Of a stretch of DNA of 64,000 nucleotides, positions 54,201-63,530 are shown piece by piece. Under the pieces are notes generated by a model, which did no database searches, was not told the DNA's origin, and saw only the letters and a list, made by a program, of their open reading frames with translations. Made by a program: the position numbers and the translations under genes. The stretch covers positions 111,233 through 175,232 of the forward strand of contig NZ_QTXL01000006.1 of the NCBI RefSeq assembly GCF_003461625.1. The letters run 5' to 3'. The stretch is from Clostridium sp. AF15-31. GTDB lineage: Bacteria; Bacillota; Clostridia; Lachnospirales; Lachnospiraceae. Numbering within the stretch: position 1 is the stretch's first letter; each line of letters begins with the position of its first letter.

Positions 54201-55586
54201 ATGGCTGAAGCGACAGTAAGCAAAAAGAAAAAAATAAGACGAAGTGATTATCAATATACTGTTTTCAAGGCCATGAGAAATGGTGATTGGATCACCAGAT
54301 TATCGTTCCTGATCATGGGATTCGGAAACATTGTCAGAAAACAGTTTGTAAAAGGTTTATCATTTCTGGTACTTGAAAGCATATTTATTTATTTCATGAT
54401 AAAAAACGGTGCATCCCTTCTGACCGATTTCTTCCATCTGGGAGGAGCAGAACAGGAGAAGGTGTGGAATGATGCAAAAGGCATATTTGAATATACACAG
54501 GGTGATAATTCCCTTTTGATGTTATTATATGGAGTAGCCACGGTATTTATCATATTTGCATTTGTATGCCTCTGGGTAGTCAGTGTCGAGAGCGCATATC
54601 GTGCACAGTGCCTGCATGATGCAGGGAAGAAAGTTCCGGGATTTACAGATGATATTAAGAGTTTATTTGATAAAAACCTTCATATGTTTCTGCTTCCACT
54701 TCCGGTACTCGGGATTGTTGTCTTTACGATCCTTCCGCTCGTATTCATGATCTGTATGGCATTTACAAATTACAGTAAGCTGGATTCTCATACAGTATTG
54801 TTTAACTGGGTAGGACTGAAAAACTTTGCCAAGATTTTGAATTTTAATGACGCAGTCGGAAGTACATTCTGGTCCGTTCTCGGATGGACGCTGGTATGGG
54901 CGGTTGCTGCGACATTTACCAACTATATCTTCGGTATGATCCTTGCAATGGTCATCAATCGAAAGGGAACAAGATGTAAGAGTGTGTGGAGGTCGATCTT
55001 CATGTTATCCGCAGCCGTTCCACAGTTTGTATCCCTGCTTTTGATGCGTACGATCTTCAGTCAGAATGGTATCGTAAATACCTTATTACTGAATCATCAT
55101 ATCATTGACAATGCAATTCCGTTCTGGAGCAATGCAACCATTGCCCGTATCATGGTTATCGTGATCAATATCTGGATCGGTATTCCGTTTACCATTATGC
55201 AGGTGACCGGTATCTTACAAAGTATACCGGAAGATATCTATGAGGCCGCAAAAGTGGATGGAGCCGGACCGGTGAAGATCTTCTTTAAGATCACACTTCC
55301 ATATATGTTATTTGTAACAGCTCCGTATCTGATCACGACCTTTGCAGGTAATATTAATAACTTTAATGTAATCTATCTTCTGTCAAACGGAGCACCGATT
55401 CCGGTTGGAAAGACAGCAGGAAAGACCGATCTTCTGGTTACCTGGCTCTACAAGCTGACAGTTGATAATCAGTATTATAATCTGGGTGCGGTTATCGGTA
55501 TCATGACATTTATCGTTCTTGCGATCGTATCTCTGATCACCTATCATAATACAACATCTTATAAAGACGAGGAGGGATTCCAGTAA
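54201..55586 (+). CDS. malF: Maltose-type ABC permease MalF
   Basis: The protein has 461 residues and about eight helices, longer than many permeases because of an extra N-terminal region (about residues 1-150), as in clostridial MalF. The ATPase-contact loop is PEDIYEAAKVDGAGPVKIFF. The ribosome site GGAGGTG is 9 nt before the ATG. The gene overlaps malG by one base. Its ATPase is probably a shared MsmX-type protein encoded elsewhere. Confidence 0.88.
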   Translation: MAEATVSKKKKIRRSDYQYTVFKAMRNGDWITRLSFLIMGFGNIVRKQFVKGLSFLVLESIFIYFMIKNGASLLTDFFHLGGAEQEKVWNDAKGIFEYTQGDNSLLMLLYGVATVFIIFAFVCLWVVSVESAYRAQCLHDAGKKVPGFTDDIKSLFDKNLHMFLLPLPVLGIVVFTILPLVFMICMAFTNYSKLDSHTVLFNWVGLKNFAKILNFNDAVGSTFWSVLGWTLVWAVAATFTNYIFGMILAMVINRKGTRCKSVWRSIFMLSAAVPQFVSLLLMRTIFSQNGIVNTLLLNHHIIDNAIPFWSNATIARIMVIVINIWIGIPFTIMQVTGILQSIPEDIYEAAKVDGAGPVKIFFKITLPYMLFVTAPYLITTFAGNINNFNVIYLLSNGAPIPVGKTAGKTDLLVTWLYKLTVDNQYYNLGAVIGIMTFIVLAIVSLITYHNTTSYKDEEGFQ

Positions 55587-56461
55587 TGACTAAAACAGGT
55601 AAGAAAATAAATGGAAAACAGAAGCTTACACCATCGGATATCGTTGTTCATATTATACTGGTAATTCTTTCTGTGATCTGGGTGATCCCGATTCTGTGGA
55701 TCGTTCTGATCAGCTTCCGTGGAGAAAAAGGACAGTATGTTTCTACATTGCTGCCAAAGGCGTATACTCTTGGCAATTACACAAAGTTATTTACAGATAC
55801 CGGTATCCTGAATTTTCCGAAGATGTTCATGAATACTTTGATTATTGCGATTTTCTCCTGTATAATATCTACAGTATTTGTATTGGCGATGTCATACTGT
55901 ATGTCGAGAATGCGTTTCCGACTGAGACGCCCATTTATGAATGTAGCATTGATCCTTGGTATGTTCCCGGGATTCATGGCTATGATCGCAGTTTATTATA
56001 TCTTAAAGGCGATCGGACTGTCAGAAGGATCCTTGATCCGTGTTGCACTTATCCTGGTTTATTCCGGTGGTGCAGGCTTACAGTTCTATATTGCAAAAGG
56101 CTTCTTTGATACGATTCCGAAGTCGATCGAGGAAGCAGCTTATCTGGACGGAGCAACCAGATGGCAGTCGTTTACTAAGATCATTATTCCGTTAAGCCGT
56201 CCGATCATTGTATATACGGTTCTGAATTCCTTCCTTGCTCCTTGGATTGATTTCGTATTTGCAAAGGTTATCTGCCGTGCAAATAAGAATTACTATACCG
56301 TATCTATCGGACTTTGGAATATGTTAGAGAAAGAATATGTGTATCCGTGGTTCAATTCCTTTGCAGCCGGTGCGGTGCTGATCTCAGTTCCGATCATCAT
56401 TCTGTTCATGTTTATGCAGAAGTGTTATCGTGAGAGCTTCTCCGGTGGTGTAAAAGGTTAA
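55586..56461 (+). CDS. malG: Maltose-type ABC permease MalG
   Basis: A 291-residue protein with six helices and the EAA loop KSIEEAAYLDGATRWQSFTK. The last residues (YRESFSGGVKG) match MalG tails. It starts on the final base of malF, and the next gene begins 44 bp later. Confidence 0.9.
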   Translation: MTKTGKKINGKQKLTPSDIVVHIILVILSVIWVIPILWIVLISFRGEKGQYVSTLLPKAYTLGNYTKLFTDTGILNFPKMFMNTLIIAIFSCIISTVFVLAMSYCMSRMRFRLRRPFMNVALILGMFPGFMAMIAVYYILKAIGLSEGSLIRVALILVYSGGAGLQFYIAKGFFDTIPKSIEEAAYLDGATRWQSFTKIIIPLSRPIIVYTVLNSFLAPWIDFVFAKVICRANKNYYTVSIGLWNMLEKEYVYPWFNSFAAGAVLISVPIIILFMFMQKCYRESFSGGVKG

Positions 56462-56505
56462 GGGATCATATGATTATTTGCTTATAGTTTGGTTGAAACA
56501 GAGGA

Positions 56506-58212
56506 ATGTATATGATTACAGGTTCGTATTTAAAAAAGATTATTTCATGTGTGCTGATTATAAATTTATTGATCTTATGTGGATGCGGTGATTCCGGGGC
56601 TACCCCCTCCACCCGGGAGAATGCAGAGACAAAAGAAGAATATGAAGCTGCGTTATATACAGCCCGCACGACACCTTACGGAAAATATCCGGAACAGCTT
56701 ACCTACACACTGGGTAAGCTGTCCGGAGCAAATAATTCCAATCTCCCGGATGGCGAGACGTATGAAAATAATGCTTATACAAGGCTGTTGAATGAAAGGC
56801 TAAATGTTCAAAACCAGGATGTGTTTGAGGCTATGGATGAGCAATATACCGATAGTGTGACCATGGTGATCGCACAGAATGATCTTCCGGATGTGATGAT
56901 CGTGGAGGATCTGGATGAGCTTCAGTATCTGGTGGATAATGATATGATCGCAGATCTGACAGACAGCTATAATAACTGTATGAGCGATACGATCAAGAAT
57001 ATATATGGAAGCTATGGTCGGGATATCCTTGATGTTGTAACCTTTGGCGGGAAGATCATGGCGATACCGGAAACGAATATCTCAGACGGACCGAATCTGA
57101 TCTGGCTTCGTAAGGATTGGATGGATGCACTTGGGCTGTCCGCACCGAGAACACTCTCGGATGTAGAAGAGATCATAAGACAATTTAAAGAAAAAGATCC
57201 CGGACATAATGGGGCAGGAAATACCGTAGGGCTTGTATGTGATACCAGTCTCTGCGGCGGTTGTGGTTATAGCAGCGAATACACATTAGATATTATATTT
57301 GCTGCATATGGTGCATTTCCGAAACAGTGGATTTATGATGAGGACGGCAATGTTGTCTATGGTTCGGTTCAGCCGGAGGCGAAAGAGGCACTTGCCCATA
57401 TCCATGAGTTGTATAAAGAGGGAATTCTGGATCAGGATTTTCTGATGCGGACGAGCAGTAACCTGATCGAGCTGATCGTGGATGGTCAATGCGGTTCTTT
57501 CTTTGGTCCCTGGTGGGCACCGAATAACCCGCTGATGCAGGCAGTGGAACAGAATAAAGATGCCGAGTGGCAGCCTTATTTGATCGCAACAGAGAAATCC
57601 GGACTTACCAGTTATCATACACAGAATCCTTCCGGTAAGTATATTGTAGTGCGTAAGGGTTATGAATATCCGGAGATTGCATGTAAGATTGTTAGTGTAT
57701 TATTTGACTATTTGCGGTATAATGACAGAGACAATCAGGAGATTGTCGATTATTATAAAGAAAATGTAGACCCTACCGCCAGACCGTTTGCGATCAATGT
57801 AGATTACAACAATGCTTTGCAGATCTGCTATGGAGAACTGAATCATGTATTTGCGGGGGACAAATCCGCAGATGAACTGAACGTACTGGAATATTCCTAT
57901 TATGAGGCATGCGAATCCTATCTGAAGGATGCGGAGAATGCCAGTGCGGAAGATTGGGCGGCGTATACTTCCCGTATCACAGCCTGTAAGATCTTAAACG
58001 ATGGAAGGACGAACAAAGTAGAGTCGTTATATTTTGGAGAAACGGAAACGATGGTTACAGACTGGTGGAGCCTTGAGAATCTGGAAAGTGACACTTATCT
58101 GAAGATTGTAACCGGTGAGAGTTCACTCGATGAATTTGATCGTTTTGTCGAGAACTGGTATCAGAATGGCGGTGAAACGATCACAAAAGAGGTACGGGCT
58201 GAGATAGAATAA
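56506..58212 (+). CDS. Large extracellular binding lipoprotein, 568 aa
   Basis: Signal peptide with lipobox LLILCGCG (lipidated Cys26 or 28). The rest resembles the LplA-type large binding proteins that pair with YesM-controlled systems: DLPDVMIVEDLDELQYLVDN, IPETNISDGPNLIWLRKDW and SSFFGPWW-like FFGPWWAPN. It has no permease pair of its own, so it may deliver another sugar to MalFG or act as a sensor for the YesM kinase. The two Cys at the lipobox make the exact lipidation site uncertain. Confidence 0.8.
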   Translation: MYMITGSYLKKIISCVLIINLLILCGCGDSGATPSTRENAETKEEYEAALYTARTTPYGKYPEQLTYTLGKLSGANNSNLPDGETYENNAYTRLLNERLNVQNQDVFEAMDEQYTDSVTMVIAQNDLPDVMIVEDLDELQYLVDNDMIADLTDSYNNCMSDTIKNIYGSYGRDILDVVTFGGKIMAIPETNISDGPNLIWLRKDWMDALGLSAPRTLSDVEEIIRQFKEKDPGHNGAGNTVGLVCDTSLCGGCGYSSEYTLDIIFAAYGAFPKQWIYDEDGNVVYGSVQPEAKEALAHIHELYKEGILDQDFLMRTSSNLIELIVDGQCGSFFGPWWAPNNPLMQAVEQNKDAEWQPYLIATEKSGLTSYHTQNPSGKYIVVRKGYEYPEIACKIVSVLFDYLRYNDRDNQEIVDYYKENVDPTARPFAINVDYNNALQICYGELNHVFAGDKSADELNVLEYSYYEACESYLKDAENASAEDWAAYTSRITACKILNDGRTNKVESLYFGETETMVTDWWSLENLESDTYLKIVTGESSLDEFDRFVENWYQNGGETITKEVRAEIE

Positions 58213-58248
58213 GAAGTTTCCAATGTTTTTATACGGAGGCATATTAAG

Positions 58249-58845
58249 ATGACAGAAAGAGAAAAAATGATAGCAGGATCCGTTTATGATCCATCTGATG
58301 ATGAATTAATACGATTAAGACAGAATGCGCATCGGTTGAGTAAAGAGTATAATGACTGCTTTGAGACGGATGAGAAACGCGAGAAGATTCTGGCAGAGTT
58401 GATTTCAAATAAGGGTAAGAATGTATATCTTCAGGGGCCGGTTCAGTTCGATTACGGCTGCTTTACCGAGATAGGCGAGAACAGTTATGCGAACTTTAAT
58501 TTTACCTGTCTGGACTGTGCACCTGTTAAGATCGGCTGCAATGTATTTATGGGACCGAATGTTTCTCTGCTGACACCGATGCATCCGTTTCGTTTTCAGG
58601 AGCGTAACATTTATAAGAGGGAAGACGGCGTGTATACAGACCGGGAATATGCGAAGCCGATCACGATCGGAGATAACTGTTGGCTGGCAGGAAATGTAAC
58701 AGTATGTGGCGGTGTAACGATCGGCAGCGGTTCTGTGATCGGAGCCGGAAGCGTGGTTACGAGAGATATCCCATCGGGAGTACTGGCTGCTGGAAATCCA
58801 TGCAGAGTCATTCGCGAGATCACGGAGGAAGACCGTTTAAAGTAG
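58249..58845 (+). CDS. Maltose/galactoside O-acetyltransferase-type enzyme
   Basis: A left-handed beta-helix acetyltransferase of 198 residues. The N-terminal MTEREKMIAGSVYDPSDDEL is typical of Maa/LacA, and repeats such as IGDNCWLAGNVTVCGGVTIG and the catalytic His in TPMHPF are present. It acetylates maltose, glucose or galactosides from acetyl-CoA, perhaps to discard excess sugar. It is the last gene of the glucan operon and ends at the terminator at 58873. Confidence 0.88.
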   Translation: MTEREKMIAGSVYDPSDDELIRLRQNAHRLSKEYNDCFETDEKREKILAELISNKGKNVYLQGPVQFDYGCFTEIGENSYANFNFTCLDCAPVKIGCNVFMGPNVSLLTPMHPFRFQERNIYKREDGVYTDREYAKPITIGDNCWLAGNVTVCGGVTIGSGSVIGAGSVVTRDIPSGVLAAGNPCRVIREITEEDRLK

Positions 58846-58872
58846 AATTATATTGTTGAGAAAATGAAATGG

Positions 58873-58907
58873 GAGTCTGTCAATGAAAAAGTTGACAGGC
58901 TCTTTTT
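58873..58907 (+). terminator. Intrinsic terminator of the maltose-type operon
   Basis: GAGTCTGTCAA and TTGACAGGCTC enclose an 8-nt loop and are followed by TTTTT. Confidence 0.85.
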
Positions 58908-58954
58908 GAATCATTAAACTGAAAGAAAAGTAATTTTGCAAAGGAGTATGAAAC

Positions 58955-59935
58955 ATGAAAATAGGTATTTTAGGATATGGAAATCTTGGACGGGGTGTTG
59001 AGTGTGCGATCAAGCAGAATCCGGATATGGAGCTAGCAGCGGTATTTACCAGACGTGCACCGGAGACAGTATCGATATTAACAGAGGGAGCCGCTGTTTG
59101 TTCTGTAAATGATGTGGAGCAGTGGAAGGATAAGATCGATGTCATGATCCTCTGCGGCGGCAGTGCTACCGATCTGCCGGAGCAGACACCAAAGTATGCA
59201 GAGATGTTCAATGTTATAGACAGCTTCGATACACATGCAAGAATTCCGGAGCATTTTGCAAATGTAGATGCTGCCGCAAAGAAGAATGGTCATGTCGGCA
59301 TCATCTCAGTAGGCTGGGATCCGGGTATGTTCTCTTTAAACCGTATGTATGCAAATGCGATCTTACCGGAAGGCCGTGATTATACATTCTGGGGAAAAGG
59401 TGTCAGCCAGGGACATTCCGATGCGATCCGTCGTGTAGAGGGTGTTAAGGATGGCAAGCAGTACACGATCCCTGTAGAAGCAGCACTGGAAGCAGTCAGA
59501 AATGGTGAGAATCCAGAACTTACAACCAGACAAAAGCACACAAGAGAGTGCTTTGTTGTATTAGAGGATGGTGCCGATCCTGTAAAGGTTGAAGAAACGA
59601 TCAAGAACATGCCAAACTATTTTGCCGATTATGATACGACGGTTCACTTTATCAGTGAAGAAGAATTAAAGGCAAACCACAGTGGAATTCCTCATGGTGG
59701 ATTTGTGATCCGTTCCGGTAAGACCGGCTGGAATCTGGAAAATAATCATGTGATCGAATACAGCCTGAAGCTGGATTCCAACCCGGAATTCACATCCTGT
59801 GTCATCGTGGCTTATGCAAGAGCAGCATACCGTCTGTACAAAGAAGGACAGAGCGGATGTAAGACTGTATTCGATATAGCACCGGCGTACTTAAGCGCAA
59901 AAGACGGAGCAGAACTCCGCAAGAGCTTGTTGTAA
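58955..59935 (+). CDS. ddh: Meso-diaminopimelate D-dehydrogenase
   Basis: The N-terminal NADP-binding GYGNLGRG, the substrate loop ILCGGSATDLP and the DSFDTHARIPEHF and SVGWDPGMFSLNRM segments identify Ddh (326 residues). It makes meso-DAP in one step from tetrahydrodipicolinate for peptidoglycan and lysine, the shortcut used by many Lachnospiraceae. AAGGAG precedes the ATG. It is monocistronic and ends at palindrome F. Confidence 0.95.
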   Translation: MKIGILGYGNLGRGVECAIKQNPDMELAAVFTRRAPETVSILTEGAAVCSVNDVEQWKDKIDVMILCGGSATDLPEQTPKYAEMFNVIDSFDTHARIPEHFANVDAAAKKNGHVGIISVGWDPGMFSLNRMYANAILPEGRDYTFWGKGVSQGHSDAIRRVEGVKDGKQYTIPVEAALEAVRNGENPELTTRQKHTRECFVVLEDGADPVKVEETIKNMPNYFADYDTTVHFISEEELKANHSGIPHGGFVIRSGKTGWNLENNHVIEYSLKLDSNPEFTSCVIVAYARAAYRLYKEGQSGCKTVFDIAPAYLSAKDGAELRKSLL

Positions 59936-59941
59936 TTGCAT

Positions 59942-60108
59942 AATTCATTAGATGGTGTATAAGCATGTTGATTTACCAATACAGGGACATTTGAGTCCGC
60001 CGGTACTTGATGGCGCAAAGGCGGCATCTTAGTACCGTTGCAGGACGAAACGAGCGGAAGCGTTCCCTGATTGGTAAAGTCAACATGCTTGACACCATCT
60101 TATGAATT
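59942..60108. repeat. Long palindrome F, different core
   Basis: Outer arms AATTCATTAGATGGTGT and ACACCATCTTATGAATT, then AAGCATGTTGA, TTTACCAAT and CAGGGA with their complements in order. The core (GAGTCCGCC, CGGTACT/AGTACCG, GGACGAAACGAGCGG) is unlike copies A to E. It starts right after the ddh stop codon and ends 33 bp before the nitroreductase start. Confidence 0.75.
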
Positions 60109-60140
60109 GTGCCAGTACTTGTAATAAGGAGGATTTTAAG

Positions 60141-60668
60141 ATGAGCGTTGTTTTGGATGAGATGAAGACAAGAAGAAGTATCCGGAAGTTCAAACCGGAT
60201 ATGGTTCCGGCGGATGTTCTGGATCAGATCATTGAAGCAGGAACATTTGCTGCAAATGGCAGAGGCTTGCAGTCTCCGATCATTATTGCGGTAACAAATA
60301 AAGAGATGCGGGATAAGATCATGGAGATGAACCGTAAGATCGGCGGCTGGGAGGAAGGCTTTGATCCGTTTTACGGAGCACCTGTTATATTGATCGTACT
60401 GGCAGATGCATCCTGTCCGACTGCTGTCTATGACGGAAGCCTGACGATGGGAAATCTGATGCTTGCCGCACATGATCTTGGAATCGGAAGCTGCTGGATC
60501 CATCGTGCAAAAGAAGAATTCGAAAGCGAAGAAGGAAAGCAGATCCTTGAAGGTCTTGGAATCACCGGAGACTATATCGGTGTCGGACATTGCGCACTTG
60601 GATTTACGGATGGAGCGTATCCTGATGTTATTCCAAGAAAGGATAACAGAGTATACTATATTCGCTAA
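60141..60668 (+). CDS. Nitroreductase-family flavoprotein
   Basis: The FMN-contact start VLDEMKTRRSIRKFK, the AGTFAANGRGLQSP loop and the GIGSCWIHRA strand define the nitroreductase fold. Length 175, the small form. GGAGG lies 7 nt before the ATG at 60141; a start at 60102 would lie inside palindrome F. It reduces nitro compounds, quinones or flavins with NAD(P)H. The natural substrate is unknown. Confidence 0.88.
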   Translation: MSVVLDEMKTRRSIRKFKPDMVPADVLDQIIEAGTFAANGRGLQSPIIIAVTNKEMRDKIMEMNRKIGGWEEGFDPFYGAPVILIVLADASCPTAVYDGSLTMGNLMLAAHDLGIGSCWIHRAKEEFESEEGKQILEGLGITGDYIGVGHCALGFTDGAYPDVIPRKDNRVYYIR

Positions 60669-60675
60669 GCAGTTA

Positions 60676-60703
60676 TTGACATTCTGAAAAAATATGGTAG
60701 AAT
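60676..60703 (+). promoter_or_regulatory. Promoter upstream of the second MATE gene
   Basis: TTGACA (60676-60681), 16 nt, TAGAAT (60698-60703). Between it and the MATE start codon lies a strong terminator hairpin (60758-60804), so the leader may be an attenuator. Confidence 0.55.
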
Positions 60704-60757
60704 ACCCACGAAAACGAATGGAGTGGATTTTTCCGGATAATAAATAAGTCATCTTTT

Positions 60758-60804
60758 CGCCACACAGCTATAAGTGAAACCATTTATAACTGTGTGGCGT
60801 TTTT
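60758..60804 (+). terminator. Intrinsic terminator before the second MATE gene
   Basis: CGCCACACAG and CTGTGTGGCG form the base, TATAA/TTATA continues the stem, and TTTTT follows. It may end the nitroreductase transcript or attenuate the MATE transcript, whose start codon is only 20 nt further on. Confidence 0.8.
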
Positions 60805-60824
60805 ATGTAGAGAGGGAGAAATGT

Positions 60825-62159
60825 ATGAACGAAGAATTTATGAAAGAACGACCGGTGCTGCCGCTGCTTTTGTCAATGGCACTTCCGATGATATTATCGA
60901 TGTTGGTCAATTCTCTGTATAACATTGTGGACAGCTTTTTTGTAGCGAAGATCAGCGAGGATGCAATGACAGCTCTGTCGCTTGTCTTTCCGATCCAGAA
61001 TTTTGTAAATGCGGTAGCCATCGGTTTTGGAGTAGGAATCAATGCGGTGATCGCGTTCTATCTCGGCGCAAAGGAGCCGGACAAGGCAAATGCAGCAGCG
61101 TCAAAGGGTACGCTTTTTTCTGTTGTTCATGGTGTGATCATGATGGTAGTCTGTATTCGGATCATGCCGGGATTTCTGCGGATGTTCACATCGAATGAGA
61201 CAGTTGTTCAGATGGGAATTCAGTATTCGATGATCGTATTTGCATTTTCTGTTATTATTTCCATTGACCTGTCATTTGAGAAGATCTATCAGGCAGTTGG
61301 AAGAATGGTTGTTACGATGGTCGGACTTGGCGGTGGATGCCTGATGAACATTGTATTAGATCCCCTATTGATCTTCGGTATCGGACCATTTCCGAAAATG
61401 GGAATCCGGGGCGCGGCACTTGCAACCGGACTTGGACAGGTGTTTACCCTGTTGATCTATCTGTTTGTCTATGTGTTCCGTCCGATATCCGTAAAGATCG
61501 GCAGACGGTATCTGCATACGGAGGATCGTCTGACAGGGAAGCTGTATGCGATCGGTATTCCGGCTATTCTTAATATGGCACTTCCGTCCCTGCTTACAAC
61601 TGCGCTGAATGCGATATTGAGCACCTATTCACAGATCTATGTCGTGATCCTTGGAATCTATTACAAATTGCAGACATTTTTATATCTTCCTGCAAATGGC
61701 ATGATCCAGGGTATGCGTCCGGTAATTGGCTATAATTACGGTGCTGGAGAACATAAGCGTGTCCGCAGTATTTATAATATTACACTTACGATCATTGGTC
61801 TGATCATGGTATTTGGAACAGTGATCTGCCTGATCTTCCCGGATAAACTGATCGGAATGTTCTCGGATAATCAGATAACGATCACGGAAGGCACGACGGC
61901 ACTTCGGATCATCTGTGCCGGATTTATAGTTTCTTCGGTATCTGTGACTTCATCCGGTGCATTAGAGGGACTTGGCAAGGGTACGCCATCATTGATGATC
62001 TCCCTGCTTCGCTATGTGGTTGTCATCATTCCGGCTGCATTTGTACTCAGTCGTATCTTTGGTGTTGTCGGCGTTTGGAATGCGTTCTGGGTAGCAGAAC
62101 TGATAACAGCAGTTGCCGCACTTTTCATTTACCGACAGGCAGTTAAGAGAAAAAGTTAA
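60825..62159 (+). CDS. MATE-family multidrug exporter
   Basis: A 444-residue membrane protein with 12 helices in two halves. The start MKERPVLPLLLSMALPMILSM and the GFGVGINAVIAFYLGA and GNYGAGEHKR-like YNYGAGEHKRVRS loops are typical of MATE. GGGAG precedes the ATG at 60825. It probably exports a toxic compound; the promoter-terminator leader suggests control by an effector. Confidence 0.88.
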   Translation: MNEEFMKERPVLPLLLSMALPMILSMLVNSLYNIVDSFFVAKISEDAMTALSLVFPIQNFVNAVAIGFGVGINAVIAFYLGAKEPDKANAAASKGTLFSVVHGVIMMVVCIRIMPGFLRMFTSNETVVQMGIQYSMIVFAFSVIISIDLSFEKIYQAVGRMVVTMVGLGGGCLMNIVLDPLLIFGIGPFPKMGIRGAALATGLGQVFTLLIYLFVYVFRPISVKIGRRYLHTEDRLTGKLYAIGIPAILNMALPSLLTTALNAILSTYSQIYVVILGIYYKLQTFLYLPANGMIQGMRPVIGYNYGAGEHKRVRSIYNITLTIIGLIMVFGTVICLIFPDKLIGMFSDNQITITEGTTALRIICAGFIVSSVSVTSSGALEGLGKGTPSLMISLLRYVVVIIPAAFVLSRIFGVVGVWNAFWVAELITAVAALFIYRQAVKRKS

Positions 62160-62221
62160 GATTTCATAGATTGCACAGTTGCATGAAAAAGAAGATAATA
62201 AAAGAAGAAAGAAGGATTTAT

Positions 62222-62635
62222 ATGTGGTTTGTATTTGCATTGTTGTCGTCTGTATTTGCGGCATTGACATCAATTCTTGCAAAGGTAGGTATTGACGGAG
62301 TAAATTCGAATCTTGCAACAGCGATCCGAACAGCAGTTGTGCTTGTGATGTCATGGGGTATGGTGTTTCTGACACATACACAGTCCGGAATCGGCGCGAT
62401 CGGGAAGAAAAGCTGGTTGTTTCTGATCCTATCAGGACTTGCAACCGGAGCATCGTGGTTGTGTTATTATAAAGCACTTCAGATGGGAAATGCATCCAAG
62501 GTAGTACCAATCGATAAATTAAGTGTCGTTATTACATTGATTCTTGCATTTGTATTCCTGCACGAAGAATTCACGATGAAGTCGATCATTGGCTGTGTGC
62601 TGATCGGACTGGGAACTTTGTTGATGGTGTTATAA
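62222..62635 (+). CDS. Half-size EamA/DMT transporter
   Basis: A 137-residue protein with four or five helices, a single EamA domain: ALLSSVFAALTSILAKVGIDGVN, LATGASWLCYYKALQMG and VVPIDKLSVVITLILAF. Ten-helix members carry two such halves; this one must dimerise. AAGAAGGA precedes the ATG at 62222. The substrate is unknown. It follows the MATE gene by 62 bp and could share its transcript. Confidence 0.83.
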   Translation: MWFVFALLSSVFAALTSILAKVGIDGVNSNLATAIRTAVVLVMSWGMVFLTHTQSGIGAIGKKSWLFLILSGLATGASWLCYYKALQMGNASKVVPIDKLSVVITLILAFVFLHEEFTMKSIIGCVLIGLGTLLMVL

Positions 62636-62672
62636 ATAGATTAAGATAAGAGCACAGGCGGCACAGATAAGG

Positions 62673-62720
62673 TGTATATTTTAGTAGAAGTCCGGATATG
62701 GCAGAAATGCTGTATCCGGA
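62673..62720 (+). repeat. 48-bp direct repeat, copy 1, with terminator
   Basis: Identical over 48 bases to 63531-63578. It contains a hairpin TCCGGATA/TATCCGGA followed here by TTTTTTT (to 62727), an intrinsic terminator. The bases upstream also resemble those upstream of copy 2, so this may be the tail of an older copy of the Rpn-type gene. Confidence 0.8.
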
Positions 62721-62844
62721 TTTTTTTATGGATAAACTTGTTTTCCGTTCGGATATCCATTACAATCAAACTTGGAGAGACGGAGGCAATATACAAAGCT
62801 AAAATATGCATGTTATTCTGTTCTATCGGGAAAGGAGATGGGAC

Positions 62845-63507
62845 ATGGATAACGAAATTGTATATTCCTCCAAGGCTACTGATCAGAAAGCACAGTATGA
62901 TGCCAGCGCCAAGCGCCTGCTTGGACAGAAGATCATACTGGCGCATATACTGATCAGGGTAGTCGATGAATTTAAAGGTATGGATGCAGATACGGTCGCT
63001 TCTTTGATTGAAGGTGAACCATATATCAGCCAGGTTCCGGTTGAACCGGGACTAACGAACAAAGAAACGGTGGATTCCAGAACCGGTGAACGGATTGTCG
63101 GACTGAATACAGAAAGTTCCGAAATTGATGAGGGAAAGATATATTTTGATATTATCTTCTATGTACGGATGCGGGATGGACTGGCGAAAATGATCATCAA
63201 TCTGGAAGCGTCGCAGACAATGACGGCAGAACAGAAATTGAAGCTGATGAAACAGGAGTATGACATACCGGTAGATAGACACAGTATAAGGGAAGAGGTG
63301 AAGATCATGTGCAATCTGAGTGAAGGCGTAGAAGAGATGGGATATGTAAAGGGCGAAGCCGCGGGCATAGCCAAAGGTGAAATAATAGGCGAAGCACGAG
63401 GAAAATCGGAGATTATCCTGAAAATGCATAAGAAAGGCTATTCCTTAGAGCAGATCATGGATGTAACCGATATGAGCAAAGCGGAAATTAAGGCAATTAT
63501 AGGATAA
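62845..63507 (+). CDS. Rpn/PD-(D/E)XK family protein, internally deleted
   Basis: The N-terminus (ATDQKAQYDASAKRLLGQK, FDIIFYVRMRDG) matches the Lachnospiraceae PD-(D/E)XK family of recombination-promoting nucleases. The catalytic strand stops at MIINLEA, and the next residues (MTAEQKLKLMKQEYDIPVD) belong far downstream in full-length relatives of about 300 residues. About 80-110 residues are missing, yet the frame is kept. The C-terminus has a repetitive KGEAAGIAKGEIIGEARG stretch. AAAGGAG precedes the ATG. It is probably inactive. Flanked by 48-bp direct repeats. Confidence 0.75.
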   Translation: MDNEIVYSSKATDQKAQYDASAKRLLGQKIILAHILIRVVDEFKGMDADTVASLIEGEPYISQVPVEPGLTNKETVDSRTGERIVGLNTESSEIDEGKIYFDIIFYVRMRDGLAKMIINLEASQTMTAEQKLKLMKQEYDIPVDRHSIREEVKIMCNLSEGVEEMGYVKGEAAGIAKGEIIGEARGKSEIILKMHKKGYSLEQIMDVTDMSKAEIKAIIG

Positions 63508-63530
63508 AGACATAAGCAGAACAGATAACA

